Both the position numbers and the translations under genes were made by a program. From Granulicella sp. (lineage in GTDB: Bacteria > Acidobacteriota > Terriglobia > Terriglobales > Acidobacteriaceae), in the NCBI GenBank assembly GCA_027335345.1, contig DAHWOF010000053.1:1-35706 (forward strand): a DNA stretch of 35,706 nt, written 5' to 3'. Shown here one piece after another: positions 1-9,123 of this stretch (within the stretch, counting starts at the first letter, position 1; each line of letters opens with the position of its first letter). The notes beneath the pieces were generated by a model, which was not told where the DNA came from, did no database searches, and saw only the letters and a list, made by a program, of their open reading frames with translations.

Positions 1-304
1 GCTGCAACAGGCCGGAAACGCTAAACTGCATAAGGCGGGATCGCTCCGCAAAAGAATGAGTGACGCAACCCGATTCTAATGCCGGCGATCCACGCCCCTA
101 TCCGCAAAATCCGGCGAGATACGGAATTTTGCAAGAGGCTCGACTGAAACTTAATTACTCATTCACGAGGTCGTGATACTAGGCCTTGACAGGACGGTCA
201 CGCACTGCGGGGCGGGCGGGGATTGCTGCGAAGCAGAGCGTCGAAAAGGACGCATCAGCAACAGGGAGTTCAGCGATTTTGTGAAGGCTGAGCGGTCATC
301 TTGA

Positions 305-324
305 CAATCGATAGTAATCGATCA
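305..324. promoter_or_regulatory. Putative operator A (CAATCG-N8-CGATCA) upstream of the kinase/isomerase genes
   Basis: caATCGATagtaATCGATca; same AATCG-N8-CGAT(T/C) arrangement as the site near 11648 and related to the site near 3033. Confidence 0.5.
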
Positions 325-410
325 TAGCATGACGGGGATATCTCAGCTCATCTTTAGCTGATTCTCAATATAGCATAAACGGTCGGTGGCGCAGCGGAGG
401 CAAGCCTCAG

Positions 411-1649
411 ATGACGGAGCGCAACATCTTGGTGGTGCAGGCGGGCGGTCCGACTCAGGTGCTGAACACCTCGCTGGCAGCCATTGTGGAAGAAGCTCGT
501 GGATCGGGGGCCTTTCAGCAAATCCTGGGCGCTCGCTCTGCCATGAGGGGGCTTGCCAAGGGACAAGTGGCGGACCTGACCGGTCTCTCCGCGCAGGATC
601 TTCGCGTCCTGCGAAGCACGCCTGGAGCAGCGCTGGGTGCGTCTCGCTATCAGTTGACGGTAGAGGACCTTACAGCGATACTGCAGCACCTGGAACGCCT
701 GCGGGTGACCGATCTGCTGCTGATTGGCGGAAATGGAACCATGCATGCCGCGAATCAACTCGCCAATCGGGTTCAGCAGGAGGGACGATTGATCCGGATC
801 GTCGGCGTGCCGAAGACGGTTGACAATGATCTGGAGAGGACGGACCGCTCCCCGGGCTATGCAAGCGCGGCCCGCTATATTGCTCAGGTAACGTGCGACC
901 TTGCTGCGGACGTGCGCTCCATGCCGCAGCCGGTCTCTATCCTTGAGACGATGGGGCGTAGCGTAGGATGGTTGGCGGCTGCGGCTTCAGCAACAAAAGG
1001 AGATGAGGCGGAAGCTCCTCATATCGTTCTTCTGCCGGAAAGACCCTTCGTGTTGGATCGTTTTTTGGGCCAGGTAGACGAGTGCGTTATGCGGCGCGGG
1101 TGGTGTGTGGTTGTAGTGGCGGAAGGTCTTCGGGATCCACAGGGGCGCATGGTCTATGAGGTAGAGGATCCGGCTCAGGCTGATGCGCTGAAACGATCCA
1201 TCACAGGCGGAGTCGCGCAGTACCTGGCCGACAGGGTGGCCCAGCATCTCCAGTTGCGCTGCCGAAGTGAGAAGCCCGGCCTGTTGGGGAGATCGTCGAT
1301 GCAGCATGTGGCTCGCCAGGATCGTGAGGACGCGGAGTTGGTAGGGCAAGCCGGGGTGCGAGCTCTCCTGGAGGGTGGCGCCGCGCGGATGGTATCGCTG
1401 CGACCACTGCAGAGCACGCAGTCAGGAGAATATGATCTTGTGCCGCTGATTGAGGTTGCGGGCAGGGAGCGTCCAATTCCTGGCGAGTGGATTCAAGATG
1501 GCGATGTTCCGCTTGCCGCGCCATTTTTCGAGTACATCCGACCGCTGATCGGCCAGTTGGGCTCACACCCTCAGATCACATTGCCGGATTATCCGCCAAG
1601 CTTTCGGGAGACCGCTTCCGAAGAAGAGAGGAAACATGTCATCCAATAG
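411..1649 (+). CDS. 6-phosphofructokinase (PfkA)-family sugar kinase; candidate 6-deoxy-6-sulfofructose kinase
   Basis: PFK motifs LLLIGGNGTMHAANQL, GVPKTVDNDL, ILETMGRSVGWLA, PGLLGRSSM; stop overlaps the next gene. Confidence 0.8.
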   Translation: MTERNILVVQAGGPTQVLNTSLAAIVEEARGSGAFQQILGARSAMRGLAKGQVADLTGLSAQDLRVLRSTPGAALGASRYQLTVEDLTAILQHLERLRVTDLLLIGGNGTMHAANQLANRVQQEGRLIRIVGVPKTVDNDLERTDRSPGYASAARYIAQVTCDLAADVRSMPQPVSILETMGRSVGWLAAAASATKGDEAEAPHIVLLPERPFVLDRFLGQVDECVMRRGWCVVVVAEGLRDPQGRMVYEVEDPAQADALKRSITGGVAQYLADRVAQHLQLRCRSEKPGLLGRSSMQHVARQDREDAELVGQAGVRALLEGGAARMVSLRPLQSTQSGEYDLVPLIEVAGRERPIPGEWIQDGDVPLAAPFFEYIRPLIGQLGSHPQITLPDYPPSFRETASEEERKHVIQ

Positions 1650-3006
1650 CGAAGCTCGGAAGGGCGTTCGTCTAGGCGTTATTTCTGTGGGCCGCAAGCG
1701 CCCGGGATTTGACCAGGAGTGGAATCAGATAATGACGGCCCGCTGCCTGGAGAGGTTGGAGAAGTTTGGCTACTCCGCGATGCGAATCGAAGAGCCAGTG
1801 GTCGACGAGATGACGACCGTAGCAGCTCTGGAGGAGGTTCAGCGGGCAGGGTGCGAGGCGCTTCTGCTGCTGCAGCCCTCGATTGCCCATGGACAACTGG
1901 CCCTTACAGTGGCCCAGCGATGGTCTGATCCGGTGATTCTCTGGGCGACTCCGGAACGGCCTGGCGATGGGAAGGTGAGCTCCTGTTCGCTGGTGGGGCA
2001 GCATCTCTGGGCCTCGTCTCTGCGGCAGGCAGGACATCCCTTTGAATTTGTCTATGGCGATCCCGATGACAGCGCTGCGCGTGAGGAGTTGGCGAGGGCG
2101 GTCACGCTGGCGCGCGCGGCCTTTCGCCTTCGCCGTAGCCGTGTCGGTCTGGTGGGGACGCACGTTCCGGGTTTCATTGATCTGGCGGTAGAGCCGTTTC
2201 TGCTGCGTCAAACGGTCGGCGCCCAGCTTTGTCCGCTCAGCCTGCCGCAGTTTATTGAGCGCGTCCGAGAGCTACCTGAGCAAGCTGTTCTCCGCGATGT
2301 CCAGAAGGTGCAGGAGATAAAGTTGCCTCTGCGCGGCGTGGTGGCCGAGGATCTGACGATCAACTCGCGCTACTACCTGGCGATGCGAGAGCTGATGGAA
2401 GAGGAGAGGCTGGATGCTCTGGCCATCCAATGCTGGCCTGAACTGCCGAACCTGCTTGGGCAGTGGCCGTATCTCGCTGTTTCGCGGCTAAGCACTGAGG
2501 GACGCGCCGTCGCCATCGAAGGCGATGTGGATGGGGCCCTGAGCAGTCTGATCAGTCTTCTGATTGGGGCTGGGCCTGGATTTCTGACCGACTGGCTGGA
2601 ACACGACCAGAACTCGATCTTCTTCTGGCACCCCGGTATGGCTCCCATGGATATGTGCGACGGCCCTGGGTGCGATGGGGCTCCCGCGCTGGCGCCCCAC
2701 TTCAATATCGCCAAGCCGCTGGTGGTAGATGGCCGTATCCGAACGAACGAGCCTGTGACGGTTCTGCGTCTGTGGCGCTGCGATAATCGCTACCATCTTA
2801 CGGCGCTGGAAGGCCATACCATCGAGCCACGCCGCAAGCTTACGGGTAATACCGCTCTGGTCCAGATCCCGGACGTCGCCGTTCCTCCCTGGTTTGATCG
2901 TTTGCTGCATGCAGGGTTGCCGCACCACGTGCTGGTCTCCTTTGGAACCCATGGCGAAACTTTGCGCCGGCTAGCCAGATTGCTGGGAATTTCATGGTGG
3001 CAGTGA
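1636..3006 (+). CDS. L-fucose/L-arabinose isomerase-like protein; candidate sulfoquinovose isomerase
   Basis: 456 aa protein with overall FucI-like features (e.g. HFNIAKPLVVDGRIRTNEPVTVLRLWRC); start overlaps the kinase gene by 14 bp. Confidence 0.65.
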   Translation: MSSNSEARKGVRLGVISVGRKRPGFDQEWNQIMTARCLERLEKFGYSAMRIEEPVVDEMTTVAALEEVQRAGCEALLLLQPSIAHGQLALTVAQRWSDPVILWATPERPGDGKVSSCSLVGQHLWASSLRQAGHPFEFVYGDPDDSAAREELARAVTLARAAFRLRRSRVGLVGTHVPGFIDLAVEPFLLRQTVGAQLCPLSLPQFIERVRELPEQAVLRDVQKVQEIKLPLRGVVAEDLTINSRYYLAMRELMEEERLDALAIQCWPELPNLLGQWPYLAVSRLSTEGRAVAIEGDVDGALSSLISLLIGAGPGFLTDWLEHDQNSIFFWHPGMAPMDMCDGPGCDGAPALAPHFNIAKPLVVDGRIRTNEPVTVLRLWRCDNRYHLTALEGHTIEPRRKLTGNTALVQIPDVAVPPWFDRLLHAGLPHHVLVSFGTHGETLRRLARLLGISWWQ

Positions 3007-3032
3007 TTTGGTAACAGCGGATTTATCAAGAT

Positions 3033-3056
3033 GATAGCGATTATCGATTGTGATAG
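3033..3056. promoter_or_regulatory. Putative operator B upstream of the GntR-ALDH-suyAB gene block
   Basis: gatagcgattATCGATtgtgatag; shares TATCGATTGT with the reverse complement of site A. Confidence 0.45.
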
Positions 3057-3149
3057 TTTATGACCAGTAGCTGATTGAAAAACGTGCCGAAGCAACAAGC
3101 GAGGCGTAGCGAAAAGATGAAGTGGCAAACAGAGCAACGCAATGGATCG

Positions 3150-3269
3150 GCTATTGCATTTTCAGTGTTGGCGGGCGCCCCGAAGAGGGCTTTCAGTGGC
3201 GTTTTCCTTGGGGAAAGCGCCCATCGAGGTCGAGGAGTCTGTCTACACTTACACTGAAAATGCTGTAGC
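3150..3269. repeat. Palindromic structured element, copy 1 (~120 bp)
   Basis: Ends GCTATTGCATTTTCAGTGT / ACACTGAAAATGCTGTAGC pair with two mismatches; internal hairpin GGCGTTTTCC-TTGG-GGAAAGCGCC; collinear with copy 2 at 24047-24164. Confidence 0.75.
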
Positions 3270-3365
3270 GTCTTGGACTCCGCTTCTTGATCAGCTTCCA
3301 AGACCAGAGCCTGACTGCTCTTCATTGCGCAAGTCCGCAATCAGCCGAAAGGAAAGGGAGGCCCA

Positions 3366-4019
3366 ATGCCTGCACGTGTAGCGCGCCATCATGTTCGTCA
3401 AGAGATCCAGCGCCGAATTCTGTCTGGGGAATCGAAGCCCGGGGAGCGTCTCAGCCAGCAGAGCCTGGCTCGGGAACTGGGAGTAGCGCAGGGTACGGTT
3501 CGCGAATCTCTGTTTGAACTACAGAGGCTTGGTCTGGTCGAATCGGTGGATCAGTTGGGAGTGTTTGTCGGGAGCCTGGATGCCAATCGCATCTGCCAAG
3601 CCTATCAGGTTCGCGAAGCGCTGGAGGGATTGGCTGCCCGTCTGGGTTGTGGCAATGTGGCTCCTGCCGACATCGTCACCTTGCGAGAGATGGCCGATGA
3701 GATCTATCAACTGGCCAGGAAGGGCAAGGAAGAGGCGATGGGCCGGCTGGATCGCGATTTCCATTTGCATATCACGGAGTTATCGCGAAACAAGATTCTG
3801 ACGCGCCTGGCGGAGACGTATCGCGTCTTGGGCATGATGGTGCGCGCTTCGCGCGAGCCACGAACGATCCACGATGAACACCTGGCGATCATCACCGCAA
3901 TTGAGAAGAACCAACCGGATAACGCGGAGCGATTGGCCCGGCATCACGTGGCGGAGGCGGCCAAGATGATCGATTCGCAGGCGCGTCAAGGAAAGTTTGT
4001 TCCTAAATGGGTGGACTGA
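3366..4019 (+). CDS. GntR family transcriptional regulator (FadR/FCD type)
   Basis: N-terminal wHTH (VRQEIQRRILSGESKPGERLSQQSLARELGVAQGTVRESLFELQRLGLVE) plus FCD-type C-terminus; GGGAGG RBS. Confidence 0.9.
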   Translation: MPARVARHHVRQEIQRRILSGESKPGERLSQQSLARELGVAQGTVRESLFELQRLGLVESVDQLGVFVGSLDANRICQAYQVREALEGLAARLGCGNVAPADIVTLREMADEIYQLARKGKEEAMGRLDRDFHLHITELSRNKILTRLAETYRVLGMMVRASREPRTIHDEHLAIITAIEKNQPDNAERLARHHVAEAAKMIDSQARQGKFVPKWVD

Positions 4020-4035
4020 AGGAGAGAGGGCCGAG

Positions 4036-5478
4036 ATGGAGCAGAAACCGGACGAGGTGCGCGGGTCTTATGTGAACGGGCATTGGATCGTCACCGCGGA
4101 TGTCGCCGACGTGATCAATCCTGCCACAGGCGAGGCGTTTGCGCGGGTCTCGCGGATCACGCGGGATCAGGTGGCTATGGCCCTTGAGGATGCGGATCGG
4201 GCCCTCCCCTCATGGCGAGCGCTGAATGCGAAGGTGAGAGGAGCTTATCTTCACCGAATTGCGGACGAGCTGGCTCGCCGGCGGGACGAGATTGCCCGCA
4301 CAATTACGCTGGAGAATGGCAAGCCGCTCGCGCAAAGCCGCGGAGAGGTGGCCATGGCGGAAGAGCACCTGCGCTGGTTTGCTGAAGAGGGAAAGCGGGT
4401 CTATGGGCGCATCATTCCGCATCAGACCGACGGCCGCCGCAACCTGGTCGTTCGGACTCCCATTGGCGTCGTTGGCGCCATCTCTCCGTGGAACTTTCCG
4501 TTGGTGCTGGCCGTGCGCAAGGTGGCGCCAGCGCTGGCGGCGGGCTGCCCTGTGGTGTTGAAGCCCTCGATGCAGACCCCACTTTGCGCCATCGCCTTTG
4601 CGGAGTGCGTGGAGAGCGCCGGCGTTCCCCCTGGCGCCTTTCAGTTAGTGCTGGGCAATGCAAGGGCGATCTCCGAAGAATTTCTCGCCAATTCCATCTG
4701 CCGCAAGATCACCTTCACCGGTTCCACCGAGGTGGGAAGGGAACTGATTGCTGGCGCGGCGCAAACAATCAAACCGCTCTCCCTGGAGCTGGGCGGACTG
4801 GCGCCCGTTCTGGTCTTTGAAGACTGCGATTTGGACGTGGCGGTTCGCGAGACGCTCATCGCCAAGTTCCGGAATACTGGTCAATCCTGCATTGCCGCCA
4901 ACCGCATTTACGTCCAACGTTCCATCCACGACAAGTTCGTCCAGCGTTTTGTGGATGGAGTAAAGAAGCTGAAGGCCTGCTCAGGGCTGGAGCCCGGTGC
5001 TGACATCGGTCCGTTGATCAACAAGCAGGCACTTGACGGGGCTCTGAACCAGATCGAGAACGCCGTCAGCCTGGGCGGGGAGCTGCTCTGCGGCGGGAAG
5101 CGCGCAGCCGGCGCCGGCGGCTTCTTTTTGGAGCCAACGGTTATCGATAACGCTCCCCAGGGCGCGATGTGCATGCGCGAGGAGACCTTTGCCCCGGTCG
5201 CACCGATTGCCGGTTTTGATACCGAAGAAGAGGCTATCGAGATGGCCAACCACTCGGAGTATGGCTTGAGCGCCTATGCCATGACGCGAGATGCGGCGCG
5301 GATCTTCCGGCTCGCCGAAAAAATTGAAGCCGGCACGCTGGGCATTAACGACGGCGCTCCCACCACCAGCCAGAGTCCCTTTGGCGGTGTGAAGCAGAGC
5401 GGATGGGGCCGCGAGCTGGGCAGCGAGGGTTTGGACGCGTTTCTCGAAACGAAGCACGTTTCCATCGGCGTCCTTTAA
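4036..5478 (+). CDS. NAD(P)-dependent aldehyde dehydrogenase (succinate-semialdehyde dehydrogenase/GabD-like); candidate sulfolactaldehyde dehydrogenase
   Basis: ALDH motifs GAISPWNFPL, FTGSTEVGRELI, LELGGLAP, NTGQSCIAANRIYV; ATG at 4036 preceded by GGAGAGAGGG is a better start than 3997. Confidence 0.9.
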   Translation: MEQKPDEVRGSYVNGHWIVTADVADVINPATGEAFARVSRITRDQVAMALEDADRALPSWRALNAKVRGAYLHRIADELARRRDEIARTITLENGKPLAQSRGEVAMAEEHLRWFAEEGKRVYGRIIPHQTDGRRNLVVRTPIGVVGAISPWNFPLVLAVRKVAPALAAGCPVVLKPSMQTPLCAIAFAECVESAGVPPGAFQLVLGNARAISEEFLANSICRKITFTGSTEVGRELIAGAAQTIKPLSLELGGLAPVLVFEDCDLDVAVRETLIAKFRNTGQSCIAANRIYVQRSIHDKFVQRFVDGVKKLKACSGLEPGADIGPLINKQALDGALNQIENAVSLGGELLCGGKRAAGAGGFFLEPTVIDNAPQGAMCMREETFAPVAPIAGFDTEEEAIEMANHSEYGLSAYAMTRDAARIFRLAEKIEAGTLGINDGAPTTSQSPFGGVKQSGWGRELGSEGLDAFLETKHVSIGVL

Positions 5479-5505
5479 AGCTCTTGAAAGGAGAAATCGA
5501 ACGCT

Positions 5506-5784
5506 ATGATTCATTTTCTTATTCACGATTCGGCGGATACGGTCGCAGTGGCCGTAACCGACCTTGCAGCCGGCGCCGAGTGCACTGGTCGGGATCTTTC
5601 GACCAACAAGACGCTCACCGCGAAGACGGCCGAGGCTATTCCGCTTGGGCATAAATTTGCGCTACGGGATTTTGCCGTCGGCGATACAGCAATTAAGTAT
5701 GGCTGCGAGATTGGCAAAGTCGTGCAGCCCATCCGCGCGGGACAGCACGTTCACGTGCATAACCTGAAGACGAAAAGGTGGTAG
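5506..5784 (+). CDS. suyA: UxaA-family small (SAF-domain) subunit; probable (2R)-sulfolactate sulfo-lyase alpha subunit
   Basis: 92 aa, IPLGHKFALRDFAVGDTAIKYGCEIGKVVQPIRAGQHVHVHNLKTKRW; immediately followed by the large subunit. Confidence 0.75.
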   Translation: MIHFLIHDSADTVAVAVTDLAAGAECTGRDLSTNKTLTAKTAEAIPLGHKFALRDFAVGDTAIKYGCEIGKVVQPIRAGQHVHVHNLKTKRW

Positions 5785-5787
5785 ATC

Positions 5788-6951
5788 ATGACAGACCGGA
5801 AGATTCACGCATTTCGACGCGAAAACGGGCGGGTGGGTGTCCGCAACCATGTCGTCATCCTGCCGGTGGACGATATCTCGAACGCCGCCTGCGAAGCAGT
5901 CGCCAATAATATCAAGGGGACGCTCGCTCTGCCGCACGCTTACGGCCGCCTGCAGTTTGGCGAAGATTTTGAGCTGTTCTTCCGCACGATGATTGGTATC
6001 GGCAGCAATCCGAACGTTGCGGCCGTGGTGGTGATCGGCATTGAGGCGGGTTGGACCAAGCGCATCGTGGATGGCATTGCGAAGACCGGCAAACCGGTGG
6101 AGGGCTTCTCGATCGAGGGCCATGGCGATATACGCACCATCGCCGATGCTTCCTACAAGGCGAAGGAGTTCGTGCAGTGGGCTTCGGAGCTGCAGCGCAC
6201 GGAGTGCAAGCTGAGTGAGCTTTATATCAGCGTAAAGTGCGGAGAGTCCGATACTACCACCGGCCTCGCCAGTTGCCCCACCGTCGGCAACGTTCTGGAC
6301 AAGCACTGCGCGCTGGGCGGGACAGCCTCCTTCGGTGAGACGACCGAGTTGACCGGAGCGGAGCATATCGTCGCCGCCAAAGCGGCCAATGAAGAGGTGC
6401 GCAAGCAGTTCATGGCGGCTTTCGAGGACTACACACGTCTGGTCTTCAGAGAAAAGACCAACGACTTGTCCGAGTCGCAGCCGACCAAAGGGAATATTGC
6501 CGGCGGCCTCTCAACCATTGAAGAGAAGGCGCTAGGCAACGTGGAAAAGCTAGGCAAGAAGACCAAGTTCATTGGGTGTCTCAAGCCCGCGGAAGCCCCG
6601 ACAAAATCCGGCATGTGGTTCATGGACACCTCCAGCGCCGCGGCGGAGGCAGTGACGCTGTGGGCTGCTTCGGGCGCGGTCGTGCATCTGTTTCCCACCG
6701 GTCAGGGCAACGTCATCGGCAACCCCATTGAGCCGGTTATCAAGCTATCGGGAAATCCCAAAACCGTCGCCACGATGAAGGAGCATATCGACCTGGATGT
6801 TGCGCCAATTTTGCAGGGCGAGATGACGCTCGACCAGGCCGGCGACGCTCTCATCGAGATGGTTGTTCGTACGGCAAACGGCAGGCTCACGGCGGCGGAG
6901 GCGCTCGGCCATCGCGAGTTTGTGATGACCAAACTCTATCGCAGCGCCTGA
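5788..6951 (+). CDS. suyB: UxaA-family large subunit; probable (2R)-sulfolactate sulfo-lyase beta subunit
   Basis: 387 aa; [122 protein letters not shown], which resemble SuyB. Confidence 0.75.
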   Translation: MTDRKIHAFRRENGRVGVRNHVVILPVDDISNAACEAVANNIKGTLALPHAYGRLQFGEDFELFFRTMIGIGSNPNVAAVVVIGIEAGWTKRIVDGIAKTGKPVEGFSIEGHGDIRTIADASYKAKEFVQWASELQRTECKLSELYISVKCGESDTTTGLASCPTVGNVLDKHCALGGTASFGETTELTGAEHIVAAKAANEEVRKQFMAAFEDYTRLVFREKTNDLSESQPTKGNIAGGLSTIEEKALGNVEKLGKKTKFIGCLKPAEAPTKSGMWFMDTSSAAAEAVTLWAASGAVVHLFPTGQGNVIGNPIEPVIKLSGNPKTVATMKEHIDLDVAPILQGEMTLDQAGDALIEMVVRTANGRLTAAEALGHREFVMTKLYRSA

Positions 6952-7023
6952 TCTGTCTCTCTCAACGCGCAGAGGCGCAGTTCCGTGGGCTGTGCCTCTG
7001 CCAAGGATCTCGGGCAGGAATGT

Positions 7024-8094
7024 ATGGTTCGTTATCGAAAAGAAACGCTGGAGCGCCTTGTCGCGCGGCTTGCCGTTGGCGTTGGGGTTCCTGAGCAGGA
7101 TGCGGCTCTGTTTGCGCGTGCGCTGGTTGATGCCGATCTGCATGGCGTCTCTACGCACGGAGTCTCGCGCCTCAGTATCTATTTGCGCCGCATAAAGGAG
7201 GGGTTGATAGATCCCGCAGCGCGGCTCACCGCGGATCGAGGAGCCGGCAGCGTGTTGGCGCTGGATGCAGGCAATGGACTGGGGCAGGTACAGGCGCGGA
7301 AGGCGCTCGATCGTCTGATCCCTCTAGCGCGACAGAACGGGGTAGCCGCGGCCACCATCCGCAACTCGCAGCACTTTGGCGCGCTGTCCTGGTACTGCAA
7401 CGCCGCGGCGGAGCAGGGCATGGTGCTGCTGGCGATGACCAACTGTGAACCGGCCATGTCGCCTGCGGGCGGCTACGAGCCTTTCTTCGGCACCAATCCC
7501 ATTGCCGCATCTTTCCCCACTCGCCGGGGTTTTCCGGTGAAGATCGATCTAGCTACCTCGATCGTGGCCCGTGGCAACATCATTGCCGCGCAAAGGCGCA
7601 ATCAGCCTATTCCAGAGGGCTGGGCGCTTGATCCAGAAGGAAAACCCACCACGGATGCCCAGGCAGCCTTGTTGGGCACGGTTCTCACCATGGCTGGCCA
7701 CAAGGGTTATGCTCTGGCCCTGATGGTGGAGTTATTCAGCGGAGTTCTCTCCGGAGCGGCTATTGGCTCGCAGGTAGGCTCGATGTATAAGAACCTGGAT
7801 CGCCCACAGAATGTGGGCCATTTCTTCTGCCTGTTCGACATCGCCGCCTTCCTGGATTACGAAGCGTATCTGCAGCGCATGGACGAGACGATCGACCAGA
7901 TCAAGTCCTCGCAGAGACGCAGTGGAGTGGACGAGATTCTGATTCCCGGAGAGCGCTCCGCACGCATCGCTGAGCAAAACCAGGCGCGGGGTATTCCCCT
8001 TGCACCGGAGACCCTCGCCGAGATTGAACAGTGGTGCCGGCGATTGAAGATTGCATTTGACTGTCCCGAGGTGACCGCATGCCCGACATCCTGA
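7024..8094 (+). CDS. Ldh_2 (malate/L-lactate/sulfolactate) family dehydrogenase; candidate ComC-type (R)-sulfolactate dehydrogenase
   Basis: DADLHGVSTHGVSRL, GLGQVQARKALDRLIPLARQNGVAAATIRNSQHFGALSWYC, FFGTNPIAASFP, MAGHKGYALALMVELFSGVLSGA; likely ATG 7024. Confidence 0.85.
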   Translation: MVRYRKETLERLVARLAVGVGVPEQDAALFARALVDADLHGVSTHGVSRLSIYLRRIKEGLIDPAARLTADRGAGSVLALDAGNGLGQVQARKALDRLIPLARQNGVAAATIRNSQHFGALSWYCNAAAEQGMVLLAMTNCEPAMSPAGGYEPFFGTNPIAASFPTRRGFPVKIDLATSIVARGNIIAAQRRNQPIPEGWALDPEGKPTTDAQAALLGTVLTMAGHKGYALALMVELFSGVLSGAAIGSQVGSMYKNLDRPQNVGHFFCLFDIAAFLDYEAYLQRMDETIDQIKSSQRRSGVDEILIPGERSARIAEQNQARGIPLAPETLAEIEQWCRRLKIAFDCPEVTACPTS

Positions 8095-9056
8095 TCTCCG
8101 AAGCTATCGAAGGGGCGGCAGTGGACGAGCTCCGCAGCCGTTTTGATGTGCTCTATCTGCCGGACGCCTGGAAGTCGCCTCAGCTTCTGGCTGAGAAGGT
8201 CAGGGACTGCCGTGCGCTCATCGTGCGTAATCAGACGCCGGTAACGGCGCAGTTGATGGATGCGGCCCCCGAGCTACTGGTGATCGGGCGCGCCGGAGTA
8301 GGACTGGACAATGTGGATGTGGATTACGCTCGCCAGGCCGGCATAGTGGTAGCCTTCACGCCGGATCAGAATGCGATCAGCGTCGCAGAACTTGCCATCG
8401 GCCTCATGATCTCGCTGGTACGCTTCATCCCCGCCGCCGACCGCGATACCAAGGCAGGGAACTGGAACCGCCGCCGCTTTGTCGGCTCAGAGCTCTATGG
8501 CAAGACGCTGGGCATTGTTGGCGCCGGCAAAATTGGTTATCTTACCGCTCGGCGCGCTCGGGCTTTTGGCATGAGTGTGCTGGCCTGCGACCCATTCCTC
8601 AGCCCGGATAATGTTCTGCTCGCCGATCTTCAGGCCGAGTTGGTGACGCTGGAGGAGGTGTTTGCACGAGCGGATATTGTCTCCTGCCATCTGCCGGCTT
8701 CGCCGCAGACATCGGGGCTTCTAAACTCCTCCTGCTTTGAAAGGATGAAGCCCGGCTCTTACTTCATCAATACGTCGCGCGGGAAGGTGGTAAATGAGCC
8801 TGATCTGTTGTCCGCACTCAAGTCCGGAAGGCTAGCTGGTGTGGCGCTGGATGTTCGCGCCACCGAGCCACCGCAGCAGGGCGAGCTGGAGTCGATGTCC
8901 AATGTGATTCTGATGCCACACATTGGGGCCTGGACGCACGAGGCCCAGGATCGGGTGACCGTGGCCATCTGCGAGGACATCACTCGAGCGCTGGAGGGTA
9001 GACCGGTGGTGAGCGCGGTCCATCAGGCAACGCCCCAGCGCATGACCGCGCGGTAG
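8079..9056 (+). CDS. D-2-hydroxyacid (phosphoglycerate-type) dehydrogenase; candidate SlcC-type (S)-sulfolactate dehydrogenase
   Basis: ALIVRNQTPVTAQLMDAAPELLVIGRAGVGLDNVDVDYAR, GKTLGIVGAGKIGYLTARRARAFGMSVLACDP, MKPGSYFINTSRGKVVNEPDLLSALKSGRLAGVALDV; overlaps the previous gene. Confidence 0.85.
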   Translation: MPDILISEAIEGAAVDELRSRFDVLYLPDAWKSPQLLAEKVRDCRALIVRNQTPVTAQLMDAAPELLVIGRAGVGLDNVDVDYARQAGIVVAFTPDQNAISVAELAIGLMISLVRFIPAADRDTKAGNWNRRRFVGSELYGKTLGIVGAGKIGYLTARRARAFGMSVLACDPFLSPDNVLLADLQAELVTLEEVFARADIVSCHLPASPQTSGLLNSSCFERMKPGSYFINTSRGKVVNEPDLLSALKSGRLAGVALDVRATEPPQQGELESMSNVILMPHIGAWTHEAQDRVTVAICEDITRALEGRPVVSAVHQATPQRMTAR

Positions 9057-9123
9057 GCGTCACTGAAAGAAAGACGCTTCGGCGGCCACGAGGCGCCGGC
9101 AGAAAATTGGAGAGAAGATGATT

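Noticed and set aside
3150-3269. Riboswitch controlling the sulfonate operon
   Set aside because: A same-family element lies downstream of an unrelated gene at 24047, so a dispersed repeat is more likely than a ligand-specific riboswitch.
5506-6951. Annotation as altronate dehydratase (UxaA)
   Set aside because: Not excluded, but the split 92 + 387 aa layout and both sulfolactate-dehydrogenase families next door favour SuyAB; no uronate isomerase or UxaB-type genes are present.
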